Below, piece after piece: positions 46,601-57,827 of a stretch of 64,000 bases of DNA. The translations under genes were made by a program, and so were the position numbers. Every line of letters begins with the position of its first letter. Positions within the stretch are counted from its first letter, which is position 1. The stretch covers positions 23,188,001-23,252,000 of the forward strand of contig NC_060060.1 in assembly GCF_020283565.1 (NCBI RefSeq), read 5' to 3'. Below the pieces are notes generated by a model. It ran no database searches. It was given only the letters and a program-made list of their open reading frames with translations, and was not told the DNA's origin. The DNA comes from Trifolium pratense. Taxonomy: Eukaryota; Streptophyta; Magnoliopsida; Fabales; Fabaceae.

Positions 46601-47499
46601 GTCAAAGATTCTAATTCCAATCCTTGGATTATTTCTGCTGTGCATGTCAACCCTCAGTTTGCTACTAGATACGCGAGCTACTTTCACGGTTTCACCTACT
46701 AGTTACTTAAAAATCATACCTGTGATTTACCTGTTCAAACTGGAATGGGTAAATCCATATGTAAGCGATTTTTAAGAATCGTGAGCAGGGCCGAAGGGTC
46801 TGGCCAAAAATTGTTCCCACCAGGAATTGAACTTGGGTTCTCCCAAATAATTCGTCCTAGCGGGAGCTCATTAACCATTTGAACTAAATTACTTGGTTAT
46901 CCCTAATAATATACTCCCTCTAGTTACCATTATACTCATAAGCACAAAAAAGGACATGAAAATCTTTTACTTACTTTGTTTTGAAGTTCCCTTTACCCCT
47001 ATTAGATCTTTTACAACCATCTTAAAAAAATCAAATAGACATATTATAGCAACAATATTGCATAAAAGGGTCAGATTCAGTGGTAAAAAACGTACACTTC
47101 AAGAAGTTTGGCAAATGTGAGCTCAAAGAGTGTGATCAAAGAGTATAGAACCCAATATGTGAGCCATTGTTGGTCATCTACAATATTCTTAGTCTCTATT
47201 GCTCTGATTGAAGCATATCTGCCACAAAAATAATCCAATAAATAAAAACTCACATAAATTACATAATAATGTTACAAAATTCACAAAATCATAGCATACT
47301 TACAATGGATAAACGAGTGTTACCAAAGGCCTGAAAAAAAAAACACAAAAAAAAAAATTCAACAAATTATTAAACAATAAAATAAGGTGTGTTTCATGAA
47401 TGGTAATGCACATAGATAGAAACAAAGAAGAACATACAAAGCAAGAACATCGAAGTTTTTGGCAATAACTTGAAGAAAATTGTTGCTAGAATTGCCCAT
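43671..47499 (-). CDS. HVA22: HVA22/DP1 (TB2/REEP) family ER membrane protein
   Basis: Five exons on the minus strand: 47438-47499, 47304-47330, 47096-47218, 45270-45537 and 43671-43739. They join in frame to 182 residues. Family marks appear in order: MGNSSNNFLQ; LPLVTLVYPLYASIRAIE across exons 1-3; the signature DDQQWLTYWVLYSLITLFE; LPIWPYAKLILSCWLVLPHF; GAAHVYRHYLRPFY; then a hydrophilic tail with VPKKNIFSKQDDVLTAAE, ending FDDDYRY. Hydrophobic hairpins shape tubular ER; barley HVA22 is induced by abscisic acid and stress. Exon 2 is only 27 bp. Exon 5 is short and easily missed: the frame of exon 4 runs on into intron 4 to a stop at 45228. Length fits the HVA22a/c-like group. Introns 3 and 4 (about 1.55 and 1.53 kb) hold retroelement remains and a tRNA gene. 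Confidence 0.9.
44205..45065 (-). mobile_element. Probable solo LTR of a copia-type element in HVA22 intron 4
   Basis: The segment contains the typical legume copia LTR phrase CCCAGTTCGGTTCAAAATGA with GGGGGAGAGAGCAGTTCTCC (44344-44396). At the other end it carries repeated CAGGCGTT / TAGGCGTT words near 44880-44930 and TTTTAAGGCGCAAACGCAAC at about 45040. Exact LTR edges and target duplication were not resolved. The tRNA-Val gene lies inside it. Confidence 0.4.
44543..44616 (+). tRNA. tRNA-Val (anticodon AAC)
   Basis: Acceptor stem GGTTTCG pairs with CGAAGCC (one G-U), discriminator A at 44616. The anticodon stem TCAGT/ACTGA encloses the loop CTAACAC with anticodon AAC. The T arm TCCGG-TTCGAGT-CCGGG is intact. 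The A box (TAGTTGGTTA region) and B box GGTTCGAGTCC are present, and an RNA polymerase III terminator TTTT lies at 44630-44633. It sits on the strand opposite to the HVA22-like gene, within intron 4. The D stem has one wobble position (ATCAT instead of the usual ATCAC); otherwise it looks functional. Confidence 0.92.
46165..46720 (+). pseudogene. LINE ORF1 remnant with broken zinc knuckle, in HVA22 intron 3
   Basis: In frame from about 46171 the sequence reads GYMLHFEYEGIDMVYLNYGK, then YGHDKEHC and a Lys/Glu-rich stretch, then GFGP and a stop where the family has Trp. This is the DUF4283/CCHC zinc-knuckle region of plant L1-type LINE ORF1. Both expected N-terminal cysteines of the knuckle are replaced (Y-L-N-Y). 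Later parts are frame-broken. It lies opposite to the HVA22-like gene. Confidence 0.6.
46760..46890 (-). repeat. tRNA-like SINE fragment
   Basis: On the minus strand an A-box-like phrase near 46880 and a B-box-like GGTTCAATTCCTGG near 46826 are spaced like those of other tRNA-derived repeats here. Immediately precedes exon 3 of the HVA22-like gene. Confidence 0.35.
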
Positions 47500-48059
47500 T
47501 TCTTTGTTGAAGAAGAGTGGGAGAAAGGGTTTAAAGATAAGAACTAGTGAGAAGAGAAAAGCATGAAAAGGAGTGAATGAGTGAGTGAGAAAGAAGTGAA
47601 ACTATTGAAGGAAAGAAAACATTACATACAAGAGAGATTTTTTTGACACGGTAAAAGAGGCACCGAAATTTGTCTGATGTTTGGTTTTATTTTATTTGAT
47701 AATCTCCAAACAAAATCTATAAAATAATCCGTACTACTTAGAATTTGGCTCAAGATTTTTATAAGAAAATAAATATATAGCTCAAGTAAATTTTTGTGAA
47801 ATACATTTGGATTATATATTAGATTTTTTTTTTTAAAAGTTAGGATTATATATTAGATGAGAGTAGATCCTCTAGTGTAAATTTTCTCTCCGGTCATATC
47901 TCAACCATCCATATTTTTTTTGCGGTGCATTGATCATCTGACAAAAAAATATTGGATGGATGAGATTTACAATTTACCATATCCAATGAAATATTAACTC
48001 GAGATCCAATAAAATATTAACCGGAGAGAAAATAGGTAATAAGTTGGGTTGTTCATTTT
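47500..48059. other. 5' leader/promoter side of the HVA22-like gene
   Basis: The first 130 bp (47500-47640) are purine-rich on the plus strand, as expected for a minus-strand leader. No clear TATA box or stress element could be fixed. A short inverted arrangement at 47870-48030 (AATTTTCTCTCCGG and CCGGAGAGAAAAT) suggests a small fold-back element. Confidence 0.4.
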
Positions 48060-48345
48060 TTTGAATGATAAAATCAATCTTCTTAAAAACTACATCTAGA
48101 AATATGCGACACAACATGGTTATGTATGATTTTTTGAACTCGTCTTAGAAGATCTTAATCTTTGGTAATAGGAACTGAAAGGTGTCAAATGCAAATAGTA
48201 TACACGCGTTTTGATTGTTAGAACACAATTTTTCATGTTTGATCACTTTGTTTGAAGGAGTTTTTAGGCTTGCTTATCCTACAATCAAATATCCAGTCGT
48301 CAATTCTACTAGTGAAAAAACTTCAGTCAAGTTCACACATATATG
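48060..48345 (-). pseudogene. Second remnant of the decayed repeat gene at 11.8 kb
   Basis: On the minus strand 48270-48340 reads VNLTEVFSLVELTTGYLIVG, equivalent to the VDLTEVSPLV end of the remnant at 11770-12960. The sequence beyond it (48060-48240) matches 11620-11770, including TGAATGATAAAATCAATC. Only the last part of the coding region is left. Confidence 0.5.
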
Positions 48346-49197
48346 TTTTCCTTTCGGCACAACAGAACATCTCAAGAAGTACATAAAGTGTATTGACGGA
48401 AACTAGGCAGTCAACTTGCTATGGCCATTGCCTTGCATTATGGCTGGTCGTACGAGCTTCAAAACAAAATTGGCCTTCTCTGATTTGGCACTACGGTCGT
48501 AGCACCATGCCGCGGGTGGCTGTAGTGCATCTGCCTTCCTGCACTTGTAATTTTTCAGCTTCTCAATTTTAGCTACGGATTTCCGACCTTCTAGCTACGC
48601 ACAATAGTTGAATTAGGCACTATAAACACCCAAAGGGCAAAGAGAGACATCCCCACTTTGTTTTTCAATTTTGAGATATATTAGTACACGACCAAGATGA
48701 TTCATCAATGCTCTTCCATTAGGTTGGAACCATGTGAAATTTCTTCTTAGTAATGGGAGATCGATAAATAAATTGAGTTCTAAGAAGCCATAAAAAACAA
48801 TTGCAATAAAGGATCCCTACAAGGCGTTCACCATGTTTCTCTTTGAATGATCTCTAATAGAGTTAAAATTCCCCAACATAAACTCCTTAGAATGATCTCT
48901 AATAAGCATTTTCCAAGTACACAATGAAAAGTGGACTTGAAATTAGACCCTACTCTCAATTCTAAGATGATATTAATGCTCTTTCTAAGATTTTTTTTGA
49001 CCATCTATTATTAGATTTTTGCTATTGAATCGCCCACAATTTATATCTAGCAAACTATTTTTAAACAAAATTGTGTGAAGGGCAAAGTGGGATACCCCCT
49101 AACTTCCTCATACTCACTAAGAAAAGAGATTTGAGCTTCACAAAAACGCAGCCCATATCCAATATTTAATTCCACCGGAGCATTGGGACATTAGCGA
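48346..49197. other. Intergenic stretch
   Basis: Mixed composition at 48410-49000 suggests old transposon sequence, but no domain is readable on either strand. Confidence 0.35.
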
Positions 49198-49310
49198 AAA
49201 TTTCTCATCTCACCTACTCACTTTCTCACACACCCCCTGTTTTTTCATTTTTGCCCTTGGTCAAAAAATTCGGAACGCGTTTTCAGCAAACAATCGTCTT
49301 TACAAGTTTC
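49198..49310. repeat. Diverged half of the 35.1-kb fold-back element
   Basis: It shares GAAAATTTCTCATC, CACTTTCTC and TTCGGAACGCGTTTTC with 35090-35200 but lacks the right arm. Confidence 0.45.
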
Positions 49311-49690
49311 TCTCACTCTCACATTATTAATCTCCTCAAATGACACTTACAATTTAAATTTAAGAACCCCTCAAATAACTACCATATGAGATGCTCTCAA
49401 GTTTTTTTTTTTTTTAATTTATTATGGAACTCTCAAGTTATTATACCATCAACTAACAACTTAATATTTCAATTTATTATGTTCCCAAAAGCATCCAGCT
49501 GGTTTGACAAAATCGATCATATTTTTATTTTTATTTATACATATATACTTATTGGATGTTAGCAACTTTTTTCCTTTATCTAGCTGGCCTATTTAATATA
49601 TAATATCAAATAAAAATTGTTTGTTTAAATAAAAGAAAAATCTAGAACATTTCTTGTGGTTGATCAATTGTGTGATGTAACACGTACGAG

Positions 49691-50335
49691 CACTTGCGGA
49701 ACTAGGGTGGGGCTGGGGTGGGCCGCGGCCACCCCCGGAAAAATAGGAAATTACTAATATACCCTTGATTTTATTATAAAATAAACAATTATACTAGATA
49801 TATATTTAGTTACGCGTACAAATGCAAAGTGTAAGTGCTAGCCCAGTGGCTTGTAGCATGCTGTAACATACTCAGGTCATGAGTTCGAATCCTACAAAGC
49901 ATGTTCTTTAACATTTTGTTCTTTTTTCTTCTCTTTTCTTCAGTTTGTTCGATTTTCTTTTCCTTTTTCTTTTAAAAAAACAATTTTAATATCCATATGC
50001 ATATATCAATATAAAAAAAGAATATTTTATATTTAGATATATCAATATAAAAGAAGCACAATTTCTATCTTTTTTCAAAAAATGTATTATTTAGAGTTAC
50101 ACAATTAAATTTTTTAATGACCAAATTTGTGCTTATTATGACTTAATTTTTTGTATGAAATATAAATTTGTTCTTAGAGTTTAATGAGGACTAATGGGAT
50201 GATTTGACAGAATAAACGGGTACTATTAATGTAAAATTATTTTACATTATCGGTGCAAATTTTATTTTTTCTTTAATTTATAATTAAAATTTTTTTCTGG
50301 GCCCACCCCAACCTTTTTTCCTAGTTCCGCCACTG
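49691..50335. mobile_element. hAT-like non-autonomous element with perfect 8-bp target duplication
   Basis: The left end CACTTGCGGAACTAGG pairs with the right end (reverse complement CAGTGGCGGAACTAGG). CGTACGAG flanks both sides (49683-49690 and 50336-50343). GGGGTGGGCC / GGCCCACCCC lies inside each end. A SINE-like segment at 49830-49905 is carried inside. No transposase. Confidence 0.75.
49830..49905 (+). repeat. tRNA-like SINE fragment inside the hAT element
   Basis: A-box-like GCTAGCCCAGTGGCTTG and B-box-like CATGAGTTCGAATCCTAC, then a C/T-rich tail (49917-49970). Confidence 0.5.
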
Positions 50336-50343
50336 CGTACGAG

Positions 50344-53300
50344 TAGTTGAGCACAAAGCACTCATTGCTTAAGTTTACTATTATTTTTCGTACACAACTT
50401 TTTTGGTGGGTAGACTCATCGTTTACTTAACAAGGTACCCTCTCTCTCTCTCTTTTGCCCTACCTAGCTTATTACCTACCCTAAATTCTACGACATGCAC
50501 TGATTACTCGTTACTACGTGCGCATAAATCTCTGTCCATAATACTACTAACGGTTATTAGTTTAGTTTAGTTAATGCTTTTTGGAAAATTAGCACAATAT
50601 TTTTTTATACAAATGATATATCTATGAAATTTTCAATTTTTTTTTGAGGTACTATGAAATTTTCAACTTGTTTAACCGTGACTAATATTAATCAGAGAAT
50701 TTATAAAAATACAAGAAAAAAATAATCGTTAATTATAAGTCTACAAGAAAAAAATTGTATCAAATTAAAATTTTTCAACATGTCAATATACCGTAAAACA
50801 TAGAAGCTCCCTTAAAGTAAATATAAGTTTTGGAGAAGGAAATATATTATCAAGTTTTGGAGAAGGAGATATTATAAAAAAAAAAAAAAGTTATTATGGA
50901 GAAGGAGACACAATCTCATTTCACTATGACGATGTGACATAAAATTTAACAAAAGGAGATATGTATATGAGTACTTTTAGTTACAAGTCAATCTAATATG
51001 ACCTGAAGGTGGAATTTTAATCTTTTTATCAAAAAATTAAATTTTATAACAATTATAATGAATAATATGTAAAATATTTTATTAATATTTATTAAAAATA
51101 GTAAATTTACATCTGAATGGGTCCATTTTAGACGTCTTATATTGTTTTTTTTTTATTATTATTTGTCATTTTACCAGTTTAGTTTATTACATGAACATAT
51201 TTATGTTAAAATAAATGTCACTGCAAATAATACTAAGGTGTTTTAATTAATTCATCAAAAGAAAAAAAGAAGCAAAATAAAGTCAAGTTGTAATGATAAA
51301 AGTATACATCAAGTGAGTCCATTAGTCCGACATGAACATTTATATATAAAAGTCTAAGATAAGATGCTAAAAGGAAACAAAATATTTATACAAAGAAAAA
51401 ATTGTATAATATTTTTACACTTTAGTTCGATGGGAAAATAAAATAAGTTAAAGAGAATTAGTTCTATAGTGGATTTATTTTTATTATCTATCAAGTGAAA
51501 AATAATTATTTTTTTTTATGTGCAATCATAATTAAAGAAAAACTAGCAGAAGGAAGCTATTCATCTAGAGGTTGAAATTAATGTCAATTGATTGTTACAT
51601 AAGAAAACAATAAGGTGGGGTCTGAAAATGAATTAAAGTCATGAAATTTGTAGATATAAAAAAATAAAAACTATTAATAGTTATTTTGTCCAGTGGTGAT
51701 TGGTGCTGTATTTGGCAGAGAGGATTACGGTTCGATCTCCCGCAACTGCGATCGGAAGGAGGCTGAAACCACTTAATGCCAAAGCTGTCTCCCGAACTAG
51801 ATTAGTCGATTCAGTGGGTCGAATATTAGTAGTGAAAATAAAGAAAAAAAAATAAAGAACTTATTTTGGCATAGCTAGCTAGATTTTTTATTTATGAAAA
51901 CAACAGTTCATAATAATAGATGCAAAAGGGTATACAAATATGTGATACATAATCACCCTATTAAGGTAATAAGTTAAATTCATAGCCTAGCTAGAAAATA
52001 TCAATCACTACTATACTACTATTACTAATTCCTTCAATGATTAACTCTATAGCTATGATGATTACAACAAAACTAACACATTTATCTTATATTAAAAAAA
52101 GAAAGAATGAATCTCTTATTCATTCATCAAAGAGATTTTATATCAATTTTAGGAAATGATTTCATATTGTTCGCTCACCTGAGTTTAAGAGCTACTTCAA
52201 AATGTATATTCAAGATAGTGAACTCATTGATACAAAGCATCTAAATGATTATTATTATTTTGTACTACATTGATATTGATATTGATATAGATATTGGTCC
52301 CTAGGTAGATATATAGCATGTACATATACATAATTTCATAACTGCAGCAATAAGAGATGCATCGTGCATGTGACAGTGTTTTTGCAGTACTCACCAGAAA
52401 GCCACAGCATCTTCTCTTTTTCAACTCAATACAGTAAAATAAAAGATATGTAATTCGTACGTACCTTATTAAATTTTTTTCACACACAGCAATAATTGTC
52501 TGCTGTAATCAGTTTGTTAAACCTACTCTCCTAGCTTTTACCTTACTACCAGTACACCTGTTTCAATGGCTTATCTGAATTCTCCTATGTGATATATATT
52601 GTTTGAGATAGTTTATGTAGTTTATATAAAATAATTTATCACTAAATATATAGCATTTCTCTCTATTATAATTAAATTAATTTGTGTATTTAGTTGGTTG
52701 TTTCCCTGCATAATTCTGCAGGTTGTAAATATTTACACCTTCTTGAATATTTTTGATATTTTTTTAAAATGTTAATTGTTATGTTAGTTTATTTATATCT
52801 TGACAAGGCTGGAATTCTGGTATTCCAATTCCTTTAACCTAATTAACTCAACTAGTTCAACTGGTTGAGCTACCCATCTCACCTAAATATTTTTTTTATA
52901 CTTATGAAGGTCCCTTTAATATACTCCTCTGTGACATTTTATAAGCAAAATTCAACTTTCTAGATACATTATATAATTAATGTATCTGGTCTTTAAGATT
53001 AAATACATTAAATATATAATTGACCTAAAAAATGTAACTTTGCTTATAAAGTGTCATAGAATGAGTATATTTTTGTTGATTCAAAATAAAAAAATAAATT
53101 AAATTGTTTGTAAAAAAAATTAAATTAAATTGTGAAACCAATCAATTACTCCATATATGGTAAATTAGTGTTAAAGTGTGAAACAAATGATCACATGTTA
53201 TTGTGCCAAACAATAAAATACCAAATCATAAAATAAAATCATGATCAGATTCATAAGAAACAAACTTTATAATTAACAGCATAACTAATATTGATATATT

Positions 53301-53609
53301 TGAATATCTATGTCCAGATGAAAGTTTGTAAATTATGCTTCTCAAACCCTAACACGACTAGGACAATCACACCACACCAACAAAATTTCAAAATTGAAAA
53401 TTGAACTCAATATACCAAAGCAATCAAACTTGCAAATGGACATAACATATAACATATATAATATATTTATATATGTATACAATATTATATATATTTTTTG
53501 CAAATTAAACATTAGAAAAGCTAATATATATAGTAGTAGTAATTATAATAATTAAAAGAAAATTAACATGCTAGATCATACACTTGTAATTACTTGATTA
53601 ATCCTAATT
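50344..53609. other. Intergenic stretch
   Basis: No gene is supported. Contains the SINE-like copy at 51688-51830 and a GATATT hexamer run at about 52270-52295. The frame at 52224-52487 has no recognisable features. The last few hundred bases are probably the 3' side of the TCP gene. Confidence 0.45.
51688..51830 (+). repeat. SINE-like dispersed repeat, family R copy 4
   Basis: CAGTGGTGATTGGTGCTG (A-box region) and ACGGTTCGATCTCCCGC (B-box region) are followed by GGCTGAAACCACTTAATGCC, the reverse of the words in the other copies. This copy gives the best view of the tRNA-like end. Confidence 0.55.
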
Positions 53610-54848
53610 TTAGGATTGTTGACTGCTCGAGTCATCAGGTCCATCATCTCCTCCTCCTCCTCCATGATGTTGCCCCGGCGACTCGGACATGCCATTTGTC
53701 TGAATCTGCCTATAGGCATTCATGGCCGAAAGCATACTTAAATTACTTTCGGCCATAATACCAGTACCACCTCCACCACCACCGCCGACAAGTCCAGAAC
53801 CTAATTGACTTCCAGGCATAAGATTCATTGGAGAAGCAAAATTCATGAAATGAATTCCATTAGAAGGCATAGCTCCTCTATACAAACCATTATTCCCAAC
53901 AGAAGGAATTGCCCAAATTGGATCATTTCCATTACCACCACCATTAACACTTTGGTTACCATTACCTGTTACCATCCAAAACGCTGCCGTATTGGAAGCA
54001 TGACTTGAAGGAAGTGACCCCACATTTGATTGTAACAAATAACTTCCCATATTTTGTGATAACAATTCTTGCTCTGACCTTCTTTTCCTCCCTATGCTTC
54101 CATCAGAATCAGAACCCAATAAATCAAAACCTCCACCACCGCCGCCGCCTCCGGTTGCGTTTTCTTCCCGGAGCTCTTGTTTTGCTTGTAGAATAGCATT
54201 TTGCACGTTGTTGAAATTCAAAATTGCTGATAAAGATGAAGGATTCTCCATCATATTGTTATTCCTTCTAGAATCATCAGCTGTAACGTTCATATTCATG
54301 TTCATAGTTCTGTCCCATTCAGCTCGGTTTCTAAGCTGAGCCGCCGCGGCTGCCGCGGTTGAAAACGAGCTAGGGTTGAAGTAGTTACCTCTAAAATAGT
54401 GTGATGGCGCTGACATAGTTGAACCTGAGCTTCTAAGAGAGATGTTAAGAGAAGTAAAGTTGGCCGGAATTGTTCCTGTACCGGTGGCGGCGATGACAGC
54501 TGGCTCTGCTTGTTGAAGTAGCCACTCGATCGTCTCACCGTCTGATTTATGTCCCAGCTCACGCGTGAGCTGGAACACTCTAGCTGCACAGGCCGCCGGC
54601 ATGCGGATCCGGCGGCCTCGTCCGTCCACTTTTGTATGCCGGTCTTTCGTCGAGGCCCGCTTTGGCGCTGGCTTTTTCTGGCTGTCTGATGTGATGATGG
54701 TGCCTGAGCCGTCGTTTGCGGTGTTTGAACAAAGTTGTTGTTCTTCGGAGACATCTAGGATATTGTTATCTTTTTTCTCTAAAAGCTGAAGAGGGAAATT
54801 GGGTCTGCTTCGGATTCCATTATTTTGATGATCACCTTCCAATTCCAT
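53610..54848 (-). CDS. TCP14: Class I TCP transcription factor, TCP14/TCP15-like
   Basis: A single-exon, 412-residue nuclear DNA-binding protein. The TCP domain is at about 64-118: basic region [20 protein letters not shown], helix I, the loop [12 protein letters not shown] and helix II ending at [10 protein letters not shown]. The basic region lacks the four-residue insertion of class II, so it is class I (PCF type), which binds GTGGGNCC/site II-like DNA as dimers. N-terminal RPNFPLQLL, then [16 protein letters not shown] after the domain and [11 protein letters not shown] near the C-terminus are those of the TCP14/TCP15 group. Runs of Gly (encoded by GGT/GGC repeats) and Ala occur. TCP14/15 homologues regulate cell proliferation, germination and immunity. 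Orthology to TCP14 rather than TCP15 is a best guess. A (TC)27 tract lies 310 bp upstream. Confidence 0.92.
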   Translation of the reverse strand: MELEGDHQNNGIRSRPNFPLQLLEKKDNNILDVSEEQQLCSNTANDGSGTIITSDSQKKPAPKRASTKDRHTKVDGRGRRIRMPAACAARVFQLTRELGHKSDGETIEWLLQQAEPAVIAATGTGTIPANFTSLNISLRSSGSTMSAPSHYFRGNYFNPSSFSTAAAAAAQLRNRAEWDRTMNMNMNVTADDSRRNNNMMENPSSLSAILNFNNVQNAILQAKQELREENATGGGGGGGGFDLLGSDSDGSIGRKRRSEQELLSQNMGSYLLQSNVGSLPSSHASNTAAFWMVTGNGNQSVNGGGNGNDPIWAIPSVGNNGLYRGAMPSNGIHFMNFASPMNLMPGSQLGSGLVGGGGGGGTGIMAESNLSMLSAMNAYRQIQTNGMSESPGQHHGGGGGDDGPDDSSSQQS

Positions 54849-55152
54849 GATATTGCTTTCTCATATAATTAATTTCTCTTAATAATAAGCACTTTTTTAA
54901 GAAAAAAAAATTGGTGGGGTTTGTTTAGTTTTTTTATAAGGAAAAAAAAAATATTTTTTTTCACTGTCACTAAATTTTGTGTGTGTATGGGAAGTGAGAG
55001 ATGAGGTGAGGTGACACACAAATTCCTATCGGTTAGTGGGCAAGTGGGTCTATCTTTTTCTGAGATTGTGTGTTTTTGTGGAGCATGGAATTCCTTTCAG
55101 ATGGGAGCTAGCTCCTGCAGCTGAGTTGTTGTATGTGATGGAAAGAGAGAGA

Positions 55153-55158
<6 letters not shown>

Positions 55159-55212
<54 letters not shown>
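55159..55212 (-). promoter_or_regulatory. (TC)27 / (GA)27 tract upstream of the TCP gene
   Basis: Fifty-four bases of pure GA on the plus strand, thus TC in the sense of the TCP gene, about 310-365 bp upstream of its start codon. It may be part of the leader or the promoter; BBR/BPC proteins bind such tracts in plants. The two reading frames across it are repeat products. Confidence 0.6.
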
Positions 55213-55215
<3 letters not shown>

Positions 55216-55239
55216 GAAATGAATGATAGAGGATAAGGG

Positions 55240-56339
55240 AGAGGAGGGCAAGCTTTAAGCAACAAATATAATGAGTGGGAATAATAAGGTTTTTCTGAAA
55301 ATTTTAAAAGCACTCATTTTCTTCTTTCTTTTTGTTGTTTTTTTGTTTTTGGGATGGAATCATTCTTGTTAGTCTTCTCTCGTTTTATGACTTTTTTTTC
55401 TAATTTTCAATCATCTTAAATGAATATCTCTTTAGTCAAAAATAGATGTTTCAATCTTCTTCTATAATTTTTAACTCAATTATGTTGAAGTATTAGATTT
55501 GACATTTTTGCTAAAGTTCGAACTTAAAATCTAACAATTGTATAGGAATTATAAAGATATATGGTATTTTCTTTTCGGGCAAAAGAAAAAAATATCAATT
55601 CTCGTCTTTCTTTTACCAATTTCAACCTCAATCTTAAATACTATCAAGAGTATGTTTAAATGGGATAATTGAAATTATTTCATTTTTTAATTATATTTGC
55701 CATTAAATATTTTTTTAAATAATTTATTAAATATTTCTATTGAATTCCTATCATTTGTATTTTTTTGTTTGATTATAGTAATTAAATTTGAATCATTTTA
55801 ACTTAATCATTTATGGACCAATATATGCAATTTTTTCATAATTTATTGGACGAATTTGCAATTCTAAAAATTAATAGGGCATATTTGTAAATTAAAAAAT
55901 TAAACAGGGGACAAAAGTGCTAATATTTTAAACATATAAGGTACCAAATTTAGATTTACATTTTTTAAAGTATAAAAATAATTTCAAATCCTTATAACTT
56001 TTAGGTGGTATTTGAAATATTCAATTTTTCGAAAATTATGAGCTAAAAATGCTATTATGAAAATTAAAGAGTCAAAATTGCAAGTTTGTAAAATTTAAGA
56101 ACCAAAAATATGATTTAGGAGTTTTAGTTTAGAATTAATGTATCTATACCCCACATCAGTATGTCTAATGAATCCAAGGAAAGGTTTTAAACTCATGCAT
56201 TTGATAATTAAGTGTTCAAAACTAGTAATTTTATGTATCTATTTTAAGCATTATTAATTTATTTAACAAGCTATTCAATAGAATACTCAATTATTTGTAA
56301 ATATTGGTTTAAATTAGTAAATCAACCATATTATAGTAT
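55240..56339. other. Intergenic AT-rich stretch
   Basis: No gene or element is recognisable. Confidence 0.5.
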
Positions 56340-57627
56340 ATCTATCTACATCGAACTATTTTTGTAGAAAAGAGGTAAGCTTAATGGAATTGGACTCGAA
56401 GAGCTCAATATTTTGATCAAGTCACAATCGTTGAGCGAGCAAGAAGCGACCAAGGTCAACCTAAGGTTGTTCGCTAGGCGAGAAGTAGCGAGCAAGGAGC
56501 GACGAAAGTTAGAGTGCTGATAAGCGACCACTTAGGATCGTCTTGAAAACAGGTATGAAACTTGACCCTAACCGCAATCTGCCGGTAAAGTTATCAAATG
56601 AATAAGGAATTTGGCTCTAACCGCGACCTGCTGGTAGAATCAAAGTTATCAAGCAAAAGAGGAACTTGACTCTAACTGCGACCTAGCGGTAGAACCAACA
56701 CTATAAAGTTTTTATCTTAAGAACAAAGGAAAAGTCCTCATAATAGAAAACTCTTAAATTTGATTTAACTTCAAGTTGTGATTTCAAAAGTACATAAGAG
56801 TCCTATTTATAGAATATACTTACATAATATGATTTATTGCCCACTACCATACATTCATCATAGCCATTAGAAAATGAGCACTAATATGCTTATAAATTCC
56901 CCCATAATGACTTGGTGCACAACTAGGAAACATCTAGAGAGGCTAGAGAAGAAAGCTAAAGGTCATCTAAAAATCCTCTCAATACTAAAAACAAAAATTA
57001 CAATAAAAATAAAGAAAATTGGACTTAATTGTTTACTATTTAGTCCCGTATTATTAGACGACAAATCAGCCCATGGATGATTCTTATCATGTGAAATATA
57101 TGGGCTTCATCCAATATATGTCTTCAAGTTAAATACTTCTTTTGACCAATATAAGAATAAGAGTTGGAAGATGCCAACATGTTTTAGTGCAATTTTTTTA
57201 TAAGTTTTCTTCCGCATGCTTAGGGAACTCATGATCTTATTAGTTCGAGTTTTATATATCAAGGTTGGTCTCTAGGCGACCTATAACAATCAAGGAGTGA
57301 CGGAAGTTAGAGAGCTCCAATTTTGGATATGAAGGTCTGTCGGACTACGACCAAAACCCTCATCCAATGTGCAATATTGACGGTTCATAGAAAATATTTG
57401 CTGATGTGACTTTTCATTCCATTGAAGAAAGATTAGTCGTCGAGCGACCAAGTTTTCCGAAAAAGATGGATCAAGGTCAGGGAAGAAGCTACTTCACCAT
57501 TGAAGGGCATAGAAACTTCATTCCAAGTTTTGTATGCTATTTCTTCTGGTTTCTTCTAATTATTAGTTAGCTAAAATAAATTTGTGTAGCTAAACTTCCT
57601 CTTTATGTTTGGATTAGGTTAGTTAAC
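56340..57627. repeat. Retroelement debris with short tandem repeats
   Basis: The words GAGCGAGCAAG(A)AGCGAC and GGAGCGACG(A/G)AAGTTAGAG recur at 56430-56520 and 57290-57325. At 56545-56700 a unit of about 50 bp containing CTTGACTCTAACCGCGACCT occurs three times with changes. The sequence looks like LTR or untranslated parts of an old retroelement; no domain or edge was found. Confidence 0.4.
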
Positions 57628-57822
57628 CCAATACAAGAAAACACCTATTTGTTGAGGGTCAAAAGCCCTCAAGAACCAACAAATGCCCTCAAGAAGTAAG
57701 AATTTGTTGGCACCAAGTTGACGGACAAATCATCAAGAAATAGCTATTCGCTAAGTTTCTTGGCGGCTAAAGCCACCAACAAGTGGGAAAGAGAAATGGA
57801 AACAATTTCTTGGCGGCTGATG
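57628..57822. mobile_element. CACTA-like terminal fragment, split by a solo LTR
   Basis: CAATACAAGAAAACACC is one base away from the CACTACAAGAAAA terminus of CACTA elements. The following words AGCCCTCAAGAACCAACAAA and TTTCTTGGCGGCT repeat in subterminal fashion. The fragment continues after the solo LTR at 59203 (TAATGCCTTCAACAAG). Confidence 0.35.
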
Positions 57823-57827
57823 GTGGC

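Noticed and set aside
52340..52480. Possible miRNA hairpin or spliced leader near GCATCGTGCATGTGACAG and a GTGAGTA donor (minus strand)
   Set aside because: No complementary arm of adequate length and no acceptor or downstream exon could be matched.
54302..54754. 150-codon minus-strand frame overlapping the TCP gene
   Set aside because: A shadow in another frame of the TCP coding sequence.
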